Assembly (NCBI GenBank): GCA_027592485.1
Contig: JAQCKL010000062.1
Location: forward strand, 1-12,953
Source of the DNA: Cyanobacteriota bacterium
GTDB lineage: Bacteria > Cyanobacteriota > Cyanobacteriia > Phormidesmidales > Phormidesmidaceae
Direction: 5' to 3'
Length of the DNA stretch: 12,953 nucleotides
The stretch's first letter is position 1; each line of letters opens with the position of its first letter. The position numbers were made by a program, and so were the translations under genes. This document shows, piece after piece, positions 6,333 to 12,953 of this stretch. The notes under the pieces were generated by a model. It did not search any database. It saw only the letters and a list, made by a program, of their open reading frames with translations, and had not been told where the DNA came from.

Positions 6333-6340
6333 TAAGGAGA
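6333..6340 (+). promoter_or_regulatory. Ribosome binding site of cpeB
   Basis: TAAGGAGA lies five bases before ATG 6346, consistent with the very high expression of phycoerythrin. Confidence 0.8.
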
Positions 6341-6345
6341 GCGAA

Positions 6346-6900
6346 ATGCTTGATGCATTTTCTAGAGCAGTTGTAGCTGCTGATGCTAGCACTTCTGTTG
6401 TTGGCAACCTAGGCGCTCTGAAGCAGTTCATCGCTTCAGGTAACCGTCGTTTGGATGCTGTGAATGCCATTGCCAGTAACGCTAGCTGCATGGTTTCCGA
6501 TGCGATTGCTGGCATGATTTGCGAGAACCAAGGCTTGATCCAAGCGGGTGGTAACTGCTACCCCAACCGCCGCATGGCTGCTTGCCTGCGTGATGGTGAA
6601 ATCGTTCTGCGCTATGTCACCTACGCGCTACTCGCTGGCGATGCATCTGTCCTAGATGATCGTTGCTTGAACGGCTTGAAAGAGACCTACGCTGCGCTAG
6701 GCGTTCCCGTTACCTCCACCGTTCGTGCTGTTCAAATCATGAAGGCACAAGCTGCTGCGCACATCCAAGATACCCCTAGCGAAGCTCGCGCTGGCTCCAA
6801 GCTCCGCAAAATGGGTTCTCCTGTGGTTGATGATCGTTGCTCCAGCCTCGTTGCTGAAGCAGGCAGCTACTTTGATCGCGTTATCTCTGCGCTGAGCTAA
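6346..6900 (+). CDS. cpeB: Phycoerythrin beta subunit
   Basis: CpeB pairs with CpeA to form the PE heterodimer that assembles into trimers and hexamers in phycobilisome rods. The 184-residue product has the usual length and starts MLDAFSRAVVAADAS. All bilin sites are present: Cys48 and Cys59 (the doubly linked site, consensus 50/61), Cys80 in MAACLRDGE (consensus 82) and Cys165 in DDRCSS. Asn70 in GGNCYP is the asparagine that is methylated in this family. So three phycoerythrobilins are expected. Lyases for Cys80 (CpeS) and Cys165 (CpeT) are in the window; one for the 48/59 site is not. The gene has a strong ribosome binding site and is followed by cpeA after 75 bases. Nothing suggests damage. 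Confidence 0.98.
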   Translation: MLDAFSRAVVAADASTSVVGNLGALKQFIASGNRRLDAVNAIASNASCMVSDAIAGMICENQGLIQAGGNCYPNRRMAACLRDGEIVLRYVTYALLAGDASVLDDRCLNGLKETYAALGVPVTSTVRAVQIMKAQAAAHIQDTPSEARAGSKLRKMGSPVVDDRCSSLVAEAGSYFDRVISALS

Positions 6901-6960
6901 GCCACCGCGATTCATCTTGTGCTGAAAAACTTCAACTACGCATTTTGGTCTAAAACCAAT

Positions 6961-6966
6961 TAGGAG
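6961..6966 (+). promoter_or_regulatory. Ribosome binding site of cpeA
   Basis: TAGGAG ends nine bases before ATG 6976. Confidence 0.75.
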
Positions 6967-6975
6967 ATTGTAAAA

Positions 6976-7470
6976 ATGAAATCTGTTGTTACCACTGTGA
7001 TCGCAGCTGCAGATGCTGCCGGTCGTTTCCCCAGCAGCTCTGACCTAGAGTCTGTGCAAGGTTCCATCCAGCGCTCTGCTGCTCGGTTAGAAGCGGCTGA
7101 AAAGCTGGCTGGCAACTTGGATGCCGTTGCTAAAGAAGCTTATGACGCTTGCATCAGCAAGTACAGCTACTTGAATAATGCTGGTCAAGCTAACTCTACC
7201 GACACCTTCAAAGCGAAGTGTCATCGTGACATCAAGCACTATCTGCGCTTGATCCAGTACAGCTTGGTTGTGGGCGGTACCGGTCCTTTGGATGAGTGGG
7301 GTATTGCTGGTCAGCGTGAAGTTTACCGTGCTTTGGGTCTGCCCACTGCTCCCTACGTTGAAGCGCTGAGTTTTGCTCGTAACCGCGGTTGTACTCCTCG
7401 CGACATGTCTGCTCAGGCTTTAACTGAGTACAACGCGCTACTCGACTACGCGATCAACTCTCTGTCATAG
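6976..7470 (+). CDS. cpeA: Phycoerythrin alpha subunit
   Basis: CpeA is the partner of CpeB in the PE heterodimer. The 164-residue product starts MKSVVTTVIAAADAAGRFPS, typical of C-type PE. Cys82 (KCHRD) and Cys139 (NRGCTPRD) are the two sites for phycoerythrobilin; Cys59 is not a usual bilin site. CpeY, encoded just downstream, loads alpha-Cys82 in Fremyella. The lyase for Cys139 is not evident in the window. It is co-transcribed with cpeB (75-base gap) and is followed by a hairpin that probably ends most transcripts. All landmarks are intact. Confidence 0.98.
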   Translation: MKSVVTTVIAAADAAGRFPSSSDLESVQGSIQRSAARLEAAEKLAGNLDAVAKEAYDACISKYSYLNNAGQANSTDTFKAKCHRDIKHYLRLIQYSLVVGGTGPLDEWGIAGQREVYRALGLPTAPYVEALSFARNRGCTPRDMSAQALTEYNALLDYAINSLS

Positions 7471-7507
7471 TCTTTGCTGTAACTGATCAGCAGGATTATT
7501 TCCTTTG

Positions 7508-7572
7508 ACCTGAGAATTGTTTCCCTTTGGTGGTTTAGATTAAGCTGCTAAGGGGGAACCTTCTCAGGTTTT
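7508..7572 (+). terminator. Two-stage hairpin after cpeA
   Basis: The outer stem of nine pairs joins ACCTGAGAA (7508-7516) and TTCTCAGGT (7561-7569). An inner stem forms between TTCCCTT (7521-7527) and AAGGGGGAA (7550-7558), with two extra bases. Four T follow at 7569-7572. It probably stops most cpeBA transcription while letting a fraction run into cpeYZ, which would suit the low need for lyases. Confidence 0.7.
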
Positions 7573-7609
7573 GCTATGGGGGGTTCTGTTGATGCTTGAC
7601 GGAAAATGT

Positions 7610-7677
7610 TTGACAGGAGAATAGTAGCAGACCAGGTTTACTGGAAGATGTTTCGACCATTCATTCAGTCCTGTCAA
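7610..7677. repeat. Inverted repeat in front of cpeY
   Basis: TTGACAGGA (7610-7618) and TCCTGTCAA (7669-7677) are perfect inverted repeats, with a small nested CCAG-GTTTA-CTGG. The structure ends 31 bases before the cpeY start; it may be an operator or RNA fold. Its left arm contains TTGACA, but no good -10 follows. Confidence 0.4.
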
Positions 7678-7708
7678 TTGCCCATATCGACCCACGGTTT
7701 CAGTAGTG

Positions 7709-8980
7709 ATGGATAAGCGCTTTTTTAAACTCTTTGACTTAACGGAAGAACAGGCGATCGCCATTCTGGATACACCTCCAGATCAAGTTAGCGAGAATGA
7801 TTCCCGTTATATTGCGGTCTCTCATTTAGTTAATTTCCCCACAGAACAGACCACTCAGGCCTTGATTCGGGCTTTACAACAAACGGATCCATCCTTGGAC
7901 AACCGGATTGTGCGGCGTAAATCCTTAGAAACCCTGGGCCGATTACGGGAGTCCCAGGCATTGCCATTCATCCGTCCTTGTCTGGCTGAGCAGGACAAAT
8001 TTACGGTCGAAAATGCGGTTTGGGCGATCGGTGAAATTGGCACTGAGGATGCTGAGCTGCTAGACGAAATCACCGCTTTACTGGCCACGCCTCGGCAAAA
8101 CTATCGGGTAATTATCCAAACCCTGGCCAAGCTTGGCTATCAGCCCGCACTGGATGCCATTCGTTCCTTTGTTGACTATCCTGAGCCCCCCGTGATGAGT
8201 GCCGCGATTGCGTCTATCGCTCGGCTTACGGGAGACTCTGCGCAAATGGACCAGGTCACAGTGCTTTTGCAGCACCCCAATGTGATGGCGCGACGCTTAG
8301 CCATCCAAGACTTAATGGATGCTCGGTACTATGACGCCATCTCAGCGATCGCCCAATGTCCAGTGTCATTGGTCTTCCGTCTCAGGGGGATTCGCTGTTT
8401 GGCAGAGGCAGGCATTGCCGCAGGGCGCTTTTCCTTTGCCGATATCCAACCCGATGTCGAGCGCACCCTACGGGATCACCCGACGGATCTGCACCTAGTC
8501 AGCACCTATGATCGTCCGTCTGAGCTGCCCTTTCTGATCCATGATCTGTATGACACCGACTTTGGCCGCTGCTATCTGGCTTCCAAAGCGCTTATTCAAG
8601 ACCATGCCCAAGCCGCCCCAGAATCCCTCTTGGCGACCTATCACGAAGAAGCCTGCACAGATTATGGGGCGCACTTCCATGTGATCAAGCTATTTGGCTG
8701 GCTCCAATATGCACCCGCCTACGATGTGATCATCGAAGCCCTCCATAATCACCAGCCCCAGTTCCAAAAGTCGCGTACGGCTGCTGCGATCGCCTTAGGC
8801 GAATTAGGGGATCACCGGGCTGTGAGTGACCTCCAAGTCTGCCTTGATAGTCCCATTTGGGATCTGAAGTATGCCACCTTAATGGCACTGCAAAAACTGG
8901 GAGATCTCTCTGGAGTTGAGCAGGTGGTCGACGATCAAGATTGGCTGGTAAGTGCCAAAGCGACCCAGCTCCTCAGCTAA
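7709..8980 (+). CDS. cpeY: Phycoerythrobilin lyase CpeY (E/F type, HEAT repeats)
   Basis: In Fremyella, CpeY attaches phycoerythrobilin to Cys-82 of the PE alpha subunit and works better with CpeZ. The 423-residue product starts MDKRFFKLFDLTEEQA and consists of helical HEAT-like (PBS lyase) repeats over most of its length, for example VRRKSLETLGRLRES, VENAVWAIGEIGTEDA, and near the C-terminus TAAAIALGELGDHRAV and KYATLMALQKLGD. Length and order after cpeBA match Fremyella cpeBAYZ. The ATG at 7709 is preferred to the GTG immediately before it; neither has a strong ribosome binding site. Two HIP1 octamers lie inside the gene and a third near its start. Its target site, alpha-Cys82, is present in the CpeA here. 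Confidence 0.94.
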   Translation: MDKRFFKLFDLTEEQAIAILDTPPDQVSENDSRYIAVSHLVNFPTEQTTQALIRALQQTDPSLDNRIVRRKSLETLGRLRESQALPFIRPCLAEQDKFTVENAVWAIGEIGTEDAELLDEITALLATPRQNYRVIIQTLAKLGYQPALDAIRSFVDYPEPPVMSAAIASIARLTGDSAQMDQVTVLLQHPNVMARRLAIQDLMDARYYDAISAIAQCPVSLVFRLRGIRCLAEAGIAAGRFSFADIQPDVERTLRDHPTDLHLVSTYDRPSELPFLIHDLYDTDFGRCYLASKALIQDHAQAAPESLLATYHEEACTDYGAHFHVIKLFGWLQYAPAYDVIIEALHNHQPQFQKSRTAAAIALGELGDHRAVSDLQVCLDSPIWDLKYATLMALQKLGDLSGVEQVVDDQDWLVSAKATQLLS

Positions 8981-9036
8981 GCGCGTAAAGCGATCAATAC
9001 CCGTGATTTCAAACGCTGAATTTAATTCTGATAGCC

Positions 9037-9654
9037 ATGTCTATTGACGCCCTATTTGAACAACTCAAGCACCCAAATCCCCACCTGCGGGATCGAGCCA
9101 TGTGGGAGCTGGCTGAACTGGAGGACGAGACGATCATTCCTCGCTTGATGAGTGCCTTAGATGAGGACAATACGACCTACCGACGGGCAGCGGTTAAAAC
9201 CTTAGGTGCGGTTGGCCCAGAAACGATTCCCCCATTGGTGGAGGCCATGCTCAATAGTGAGAATGTGACTGTCCGAGGTAGTGCTGTCAAAGCCTTAGCT
9301 CAAGTTGCCATTTGCTACCCTGAGATTCCGTTTTTGGAAGCAGGTCTGCAAGGTCTTGCCAAAGCACTTAATGATCTGAACCCGGTTGTCAATATTGCTG
9401 CAGTCATGGCCTTAGGAGAAATTGGCTCTACCCAGGCATTCGACATTCTATTAAATACGTTTGAAACCACGGACAATATCGCCCTATCGGTGGCAATTGC
9501 CAATGCCTTTGGCTCCATCAAGGATACGCGAGGCGCAGAAGTCTTGCAAAAGATTATTGATGATGAATCCGTTGAAGGCTATGTCCGAGAGTCGGCAGTG
9601 AGTGCCTTATCTCGTCTGGAATTAGTGATGAAAAATCAGTTGCCTGACAGATAA
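9037..9654 (+). CDS. cpeZ: CpeZ, chaperone-like partner of CpeY (HEAT repeats)
   Basis: CpeZ belongs to the E/F clan of lyase-like proteins. In Fremyella it assists CpeY and is thought to stabilise PE subunits during bilin addition rather than attach bilins by itself. The 205-residue product is built of about five HEAT-like repeats, such as LRDRAMWELAELEDE, YRRAAVKTLGAVGPE, VRGSAVKALAQVA, VNIAAVMALGEIGST and VRESAVSALSRLE. It lies 56 bases after cpeY and is surely in the same transcription unit. No Shine-Dalgarno sequence precedes ATG 9037. It is the last gene of the PE cluster before the insertion sequences. CpeZ is chosen over other E/F proteins by its length and place. Confidence 0.93.
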   Translation: MSIDALFEQLKHPNPHLRDRAMWELAELEDETIIPRLMSALDEDNTTYRRAAVKTLGAVGPETIPPLVEAMLNSENVTVRGSAVKALAQVAICYPEIPFLEAGLQGLAKALNDLNPVVNIAAVMALGEIGSTQAFDILLNTFETTDNIALSVAIANAFGSIKDTRGAEVLQKIIDDESVEGYVRESAVSALSRLELVMKNQLPDR

Positions 9655-9754
9655 GGCACAGTAGATTTCTGGTCAAGAATATTATTTTTGGCTAGACATC
9701 TCCTTAAACAGTAGAGGCCGAGCTTCCTGACTGCCAGCTCGCTTACTTTTGTCA

Positions 9755-9771
9755 GAGAAAATCATTTTCTC
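9755..9771. repeat. 17-base palindrome
   Basis: GAGAAAAT and ATTTTCTC flank a single C. The shape is that of a dimeric protein binding site; no function is known. Confidence 0.4.
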
Positions 9772-9856
9772 AACGAAAGAATGAGGCATTCAGTTTTCGT
9801 GGATTTTTGTAATCTTGGTCGAATTTTGAGTCCATCTATGCATCACTTCTTCTTTT

Positions 9857-9889
9857 GACCATTAATGAGACTTGCTTTCATTAATGGTC
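9857..9889. terminator. 12-bp hairpin downstream of cpeZ
   Basis: GACCATTAATGA (9857-9868) and TCATTAATGGTC (9878-9889) pair perfectly around a 9-base loop. The flanks (CTTCTTTT on the left, TTAAAAGTAG on the right) can extend the stem. It may end the cpeYZ transcript or, with the T-rich left flank, act in the opposite direction. Confidence 0.55.
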
Positions 9890-10078
9890 TTAAAAGTAGT
9901 ACAAAAAAATTACTTTTCGGCCCAAAAAATGGGCGGACCGACAGTCCTGAAGAAACCCGGCCTCTTGGTGTGCAAAACGCAATCTAGAGTGAAACGTAAT
10001 TCAGAACAGGATTCTGATGGTTGCTAAATCGGGCTTGCTGAAAAAGTCATGCTGCCAACAATACCTTGGCCAAAAGGA

Positions 10079-10088
10079 GATTGAAGTG
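10079..10088. repeat. Target-site duplication, left copy
   Basis: GATTGAAGTG directly abuts the left inverted repeat of the ISKra4-type element and is repeated exactly at its right end. Confidence 0.93.
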
Positions 10089-10110
10089 GGGTGAACGAAA
10101 AAAAGCGCGG
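10089..10110. repeat. Terminal inverted repeat, left
   Basis: It begins GGGTGAACG, continues with seven A, and ends GCGCGG. It pairs with the right copy in all 22 positions. Confidence 0.93.
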
Positions 10111-11391
10111 TCATGGGTTGTCAGCGATATTGCGCCAAAAATCTTGCCACCGTTTGGAACTGCTGAGATAACAAGCACGTAAATTCATCACCGCCTCTGC
10201 CCCAAACTTTGACCAGAACATGCCCGACTGCTTGAGTCGAACCGTGACAATGCGGCGGTTGGAACTCTCTACCACCCCAGAGCCAATCATCAACCCCTGC
10301 TGCCGATAGCGCTGGTAGTCGATGCGATGTTGATTGTTGTTGAGGTAGCTGACTAAGCGCTCAATGCTTTGAGAACCGTCTGTAGTCGTAGGTGGCAAGC
10401 GCTGCGCCGCTGCAACCACAGTGCGCCACTGGGATTGCTTGAGGGCTTCTTGTTGCGCTTCCACCCATGAATGTTGCTGCTCAGTACTGCTAGCAAAGGC
10501 ATGGCGGGCCACCTCCCAGAGATATTCCGAGACATGAAAGAAGTCGAGAATCTGGATCGCATCGGGAAACAAGAGGGTTGCCATCAACCAAATCCAGGCC
10601 GCTCCATCCCCCAGGAAAACGACTTGATGAGGCTGCTGTTGTACGGTCTGGCTGTAGCAGCGATTGAGTTGTTCACGAAAAGCATCCACCCCTTCCAGGG
10701 TGGCGACGTACTCACGGTGTTTAACGATGGAGCGGGTTGGGCACAAACGCCAATGGTCTCGTTGCCAAAACATCACCCCGACTTTGGCTTCACAGGTGCC
10801 GCCACCGCGCATCGGCGTATGAATGCCATCTGCGCCAATGTAGAAGACGGGACGCTCTGGCGGCGGGGCGGCAGCAGCACTGAGGCTGGAAACGACGGGG
10901 CAGACGGCGGTAGTACTGTCCAGGGCTGTCGCAGCAATTAATTCCGAGCCTGTTTGTTCCACATGATTGGCTAAGGTATGCTCACTCACGCTGACCCGAC
11001 TCCAGCGTTCTAGCAAACGATTGGCGTTGGCAAACTCGCTGCCGACTCCCAAGGCACATCCGAGTTCCTTCACCTGGCTGAACCAACCGTCGGCAGGTAA
11101 TCCTAGGGCTTTCTCGCCCAGACACTCACTCCCTTTACTGCCATAAACGCGGCGGCTTAGGTTAATCGTGCCGAGGGGCGTGTGGTAGCGCTTTGAGCGG
11201 CGTTGCCGTGCGCCTGTGTACTTCACTTCTACGGCTGCTAACTGCGCTTGCAGTTGCTGTTGAAGGATGCGGCAACCGAGGTCACGCCAGACTTCGACAA
11301 ATTCGTTCACGCTGGCTTCAGCGCTTTGCGCTGAGGTGGCGAAGAGTTGAAGGTTGCTCAATTGTTCGATGACGATGGAAGCTAGTTGCAT
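10111..11391 (-). CDS. ISKra4-family DDE transposase
   Basis: This 426-residue enzyme cuts and joins the ends of its own element. The likely catalytic triad is Asp188 in IGADG, Asp262 in FLGDGAAWIW and Glu375 in GSGVVES. Typical ISKra4 sequence is visible around it: FPDAIQILDFFHVSEYLWEVA (272-292, in two parts) and the C-terminal VRLKQSGMFWSKFGAEAVMNLR. The N-terminal part (about 25-130) is basic and would bind DNA. The gene reads toward cpeZ, so transcripts from it would be antisense to the PE cluster if they ran on. The stop codon adjoins the inverted repeat. There is no frameshift, so the enzyme should be functional. Confidence 0.92.
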   Translation of the reverse strand: MQLASIVIEQLSNLQLFATSAQSAEASVNEFVEVWRDLGCRILQQQLQAQLAAVEVKYTGARQRRSKRYHTPLGTINLSRRVYGSKGSECLGEKALGLPADGWFSQVKELGCALGVGSEFANANRLLERWSRVSVSEHTLANHVEQTGSELIAATALDSTTAVCPVVSSLSAAAAPPPERPVFYIGADGIHTPMRGGGTCEAKVGVMFWQRDHWRLCPTRSIVKHREYVATLEGVDAFREQLNRCYSQTVQQQPHQVVFLGDGAAWIWLMATLLFPDAIQILDFFHVSEYLWEVARHAFASSTEQQHSWVEAQQEALKQSQWRTVVAAAQRLPPTTTDGSQSIERLVSYLNNNQHRIDYQRYRQQGLMIGSGVVESSNRRIVTVRLKQSGMFWSKFGAEAVMNLRACYLSSSKRWQDFWRNIADNP

Positions 11392-11447
11392 CGGTGTAGT
11401 CCCTCGATGATGTTGTTTCTCATCTGAAACTACGCCGTTTCTTCGCT

Positions 11448-11469
11448 CCGCGCTTTTTTTCGTTCACCC
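11448..11469. repeat. Terminal inverted repeat, right
   Basis: Begins CCGCGC with seven T and ends CGTTCACCC, the exact inverse of 10089-10110. Confidence 0.93.
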
Positions 11470-11479
11470 GATTGAAGTG
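11470..11479. repeat. Target-site duplication, right copy
   Basis: GATTGAAGTG, identical to 10079-10088, borders the right end of the element. Confidence 0.93.
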
Positions 11480-11496
11480 TGCGAGCAAAGTCAAGA

Positions 11497-11549
11497 GGGC
11501 TTTTGTAGGACACTGGAAATACCACTAAATCTATCGCCGCCAAAAGCCC
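11497..11549 (+). promoter_or_regulatory. Hairpin ending at the IS4 transposase start codon
   Basis: GGGCTTTTG (11497-11505) pairs with CAAAAGCCC (11541-11549); the next bases are the ATG. In IS10 and IS50, transcripts entering from outside fold so that the transposase start is hidden. A similar role is inferred here. Confidence 0.5.
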
Positions 11550-12899
11550 ATGTACGAGATCCTATCACTGCTGCAATGTCTGATGTTCCACGTGGATAGA
11601 ACCACCCTTCGGCGAATGAACATCGTGGTGAGTGCCCTATTGGCGATGAGTGGCCGCATCACGATGCGCGGCATCTCTCGATGGTCGGGCGACGGCGGCA
11701 GTTATCGCACCATCCAACGCTTCTTCAATACCGTTATTCCCTGGCCTGCCTTGATGTGGGAATTCTTTCGCACTCATGGCTGGTGTCGACGAGCAACCTA
11801 TCTGTTGGCCGGAGATGAAGTCGTGGTAACGAAATCAGGAAAAAAAACGTATGGACTGGGCCGCTTCTTCTCCAGTTTGTATGACCATCCCGTGCCGGGG
11901 CTGGCCTTCTTTTGCCTCTCGCTCGTCAGTGTCGAACAGCGCCGCGCCTATCCGGTTCGTTTGGAACAGGTGATTCGAACCACTAAGGGCAAGCAACCCT
12001 CATCGGCTTCACCGCCGACGAGCGCTCCTAAATCTACCCCGCCTAAGCGCCAGCGAGGACGACCCAAAGGCTCGAAAAACAAAGTCAAAACCGAGGTGTG
12101 CCTGAACCGAGAACTGCGACTGGTCAAGGGAGCTATTTTGGCCTTGTTCGCTTTGATGGGAGGGCTCCTGCCGATTCGTTATCTGCTACTCGACGGTCAC
12201 TTTGGCAATAATCCTGCCCTGCAAATGGCGCGCCAATGTCACCTACACCTGATTTCAAAACTGCGGCATGATAGCCAGCTGTTCGTGCCGTATCAGAGCA
12301 AAGACGCTCGCCGTAAATATGGGGAACGCCTTAACCCCAAACAGTTACCCGTAGCCTATCGGGTCGAAGCGACTACCGAAGATGGCATTCGTAGCGAGAG
12401 ATATCAACTGAGGGCGCTCAGTCCTGCCTTTGGCAACCCGCTCAATGGGGTGATTATTTGCAAAACTCACCTCGCTACTCAGCGGCAGGCCCACGTCATT
12501 TTATTCTCAAGTGACTTGGAACTGGTCCATGAACAGCTCGTGGACTACTACGCATTACGGTTCCAGATTGAATTTAATTTCCGTGATGCTAAGCAATTTT
12601 GGGGCCTGGAGGATTTCATGAACACGACTGAACGGGGAGTCACCAATGCCGCCAATCTGGCTTTGTTCATGGTCAATGTTTCCCAGCGACTTTTACAGCA
12701 AGTCCAACGCGACTGGCCTGATTGCAGCATTCTCGACTTAAAGGCAGGCTTCCGAGGTTACCTTTACGTCAAAGCCGTCTTGAAATTGCTTCCGCAAAAA
12801 CTCGACCCAATTTTATCGATTCCCATTTTTGCCAAAGTCACTAATTTAGGGGCTATTCATCCCTTTTTTGACCCAGAGGCATACTCAGATTTGGCCTAG
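11550..12899 (+). CDS. IS4-family DDE transposase with AT-hook-like insert
   Basis: The 449-residue product is an intact transposase. The IS4 signature Y-x2-R-x3-E-x6-K is exact at Tyr334, Arg337, Glu341 and Lys348 (YYALRFQIEFNFRDAK). The other catalytic residues are Asp89 (LLAGDEVVV) and Asp215 (LLLDGHFGN). Residues about 143-182, between the first two catalytic Asp, are a Ser/Pro/Lys-rich insert holding KRQRGRPKGSKNK, which resembles an AT-hook that grips the minor groove of AT-rich DNA. ATG 11550 has no ribosome binding site and sits at the foot of a hairpin, which fits low translation. ATG codons at residues 12 and 23 are alternatives. The ISKra4 insertion upstream may have separated the gene from its native promoter. 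Confidence 0.9.
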   Translation: MYEILSLLQCLMFHVDRTTLRRMNIVVSALLAMSGRITMRGISRWSGDGGSYRTIQRFFNTVIPWPALMWEFFRTHGWCRRATYLLAGDEVVVTKSGKKTYGLGRFFSSLYDHPVPGLAFFCLSLVSVEQRRAYPVRLEQVIRTTKGKQPSSASPPTSAPKSTPPKRQRGRPKGSKNKVKTEVCLNRELRLVKGAILALFALMGGLLPIRYLLLDGHFGNNPALQMARQCHLHLISKLRHDSQLFVPYQSKDARRKYGERLNPKQLPVAYRVEATTEDGIRSERYQLRALSPAFGNPLNGVIICKTHLATQRQAHVILFSSDLELVHEQLVDYYALRFQIEFNFRDAKQFWGLEDFMNTTERGVTNAANLALFMVNVSQRLLQQVQRDWPDCSILDLKAGFRGYLYVKAVLKLLPQKLDPILSIPIFAKVTNLGAIHPFFDPEAYSDLA

Positions 12900-12902
12900 G
12901 TA

Positions 12903-12929
12903 TTGGCCAAGAGAGTGGTAATTTTGGCA
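12903..12929. repeat. Candidate right end of the IS4-family element
   Basis: TTGGCCAA followed by GGTAATTTTGGCA mirrors 10053-10073 imperfectly. It begins four bases after the transposase stop, a suitable place for a terminal repeat. The match may continue weakly past 12929 to the window edge. Confidence 0.45.
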
Positions 12930-12953
12930 CCGCTCATCTTTCCCCATTGCGGA

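Larger units (their letters stand above)
5907..6345 (+). promoter_or_regulatory. Long upstream region and leader of cpeBA
   Basis: These 439 bases hold no convincing gene and must contain the cpeBA promoter, the expected target of CpeR. Two inverted repeats are visible: a small hairpin at 6056-6073 (GTAGCC with GGCTAC) and a long one at 6105-6195. TTGAGT (6294-6299) and TACTAA (6316-6321), 16 bases apart, are a weak promoter candidate, but would leave a very short leader. No match to the CcaR-type repeat (CTTTNCNATTT) was found by eye. Confidence 0.55.
9655..10052. other. Non-coding stretch between cpeZ and the insertion sequences
   Basis: About 400 bases with no convincing gene. It holds a 17-base palindrome (9755-9771), a 12-bp hairpin (9857-9889) and a short GCCCA-TGGGC repeat near 9920-9934. 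A-rich and T-rich runs are frequent. Confidence 0.6.
10089..11469 (-). mobile_element. Complete ISKra4-family insertion sequence, 1381 bp
   Basis: The element is bounded by perfect 22-bp inverted repeats (10089-10110 and 11448-11469) and by 10-bp direct repeats. It has one transposase gene on the minus strand, whose stop codon touches the left repeat. Perfect ends, target duplication and an intact gene indicate a recent insertion that may still be active. Confidence 0.93.
10053..12929 (+). mobile_element. IS4-family element, interrupted by an ISKra4-type element (boundaries tentative)
   Basis: The transposase at 11550-12899 is IS4 family. Candidate ends are TGCCAACAATACC with TTGGCCAA at 10053-10073, and their imperfect inverse at 12903-12929 (reading TGCCAAAATTACC and TTGGCCAA on the minus strand, with six extra bases between). 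If correct, the element without the insertion is about 1.5 kb and the ISKra4 element lies in its 5' leader. No target duplication was found around these ends, so the borders are uncertain. Confidence 0.5.

Noticed and set aside
2602..6345. CcaR-type binding repeats before the PE genes
   Set aside because: I looked for paired CTTTNCNATTT in the intergenic parts and found none; a single CCGATTT near 2663 is not enough.
10471..10941. 156-residue open frame on the plus strand
   Set aside because: It is antisense to the ISKra4 transposase, which shows clear DDE motifs; the plus-strand product resembles nothing.
1..12953. tRNA, rRNA or CRISPR
   Set aside because: No cloverleaf, rRNA-like stretch or spaced short direct repeats were seen on reading both strands.

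Overview
The window is a phycoerythrin (PE) gene cluster from a cyanobacterium, followed by two nested insertion sequences. The PE genes (cpeB, cpeA), their bilin lyases, the phycobilisome linkers and several HIP1 octamers (GCGATCGC) point to a PE-producing cyanobacterium. Species cannot be fixed from the sequence. No photosensor, core allophycocyanin gene or bilin-synthesis gene is present.

Layout. (1) Positions 1-2601: the 3' part of a PE rod linker with a C-terminal CpcD domain, then cpeS, cpeT and cpeR. This matches the end of the cpeCDESTR operon known from Fremyella. (2) Positions 2693-5323: a 590-residue linker carrying two linker domains in tandem, then cpcL, the membrane-anchored rod linker. 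A perfect 19-bp hairpin separates them, and two hairpins plus a T-run follow cpcL. (3) Positions 5490-5906: a small helix-turn-helix protein not part of the textbook cpe set. (4) Positions 5907-9654: a long structured leader, cpeB, cpeA, a hairpin, then cpeY and cpeZ. (5) Positions 9655-10052: non-coding, with palindromes. (6) Positions 10053-12953: an ISKra4-type element with 22-bp inverted repeats and a 10-bp target duplication, inserted in what looks like the 5' leader of an IS4-family element.

How the genes work together. CpeB and CpeA form the green-absorbing PE hexamers. CpeS, CpeT and CpeY, with CpeZ as helper, attach phycoerythrobilin to beta-Cys80, beta-Cys165 and alpha-Cys82. The CpcD-domain linker and the tandem linker stack PE hexamers into rods. 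CpcL can anchor rods in the thylakoid membrane without a core, usually beside photosystem I. CpeR activates cpeBA. Together the window reads as a kit for PE rods, probably including a rod-only antenna on the membrane. A lyase for the doubly linked beta-Cys48/59 bilin (CpeF type) is not in the window.

The most interesting items are the tandem linker and its repeated C-terminal motif, cpcL inside the PE cluster, the orphan helix-turn-helix gene, the cpeBA leader with alternative folds, and the nested insertion sequences.
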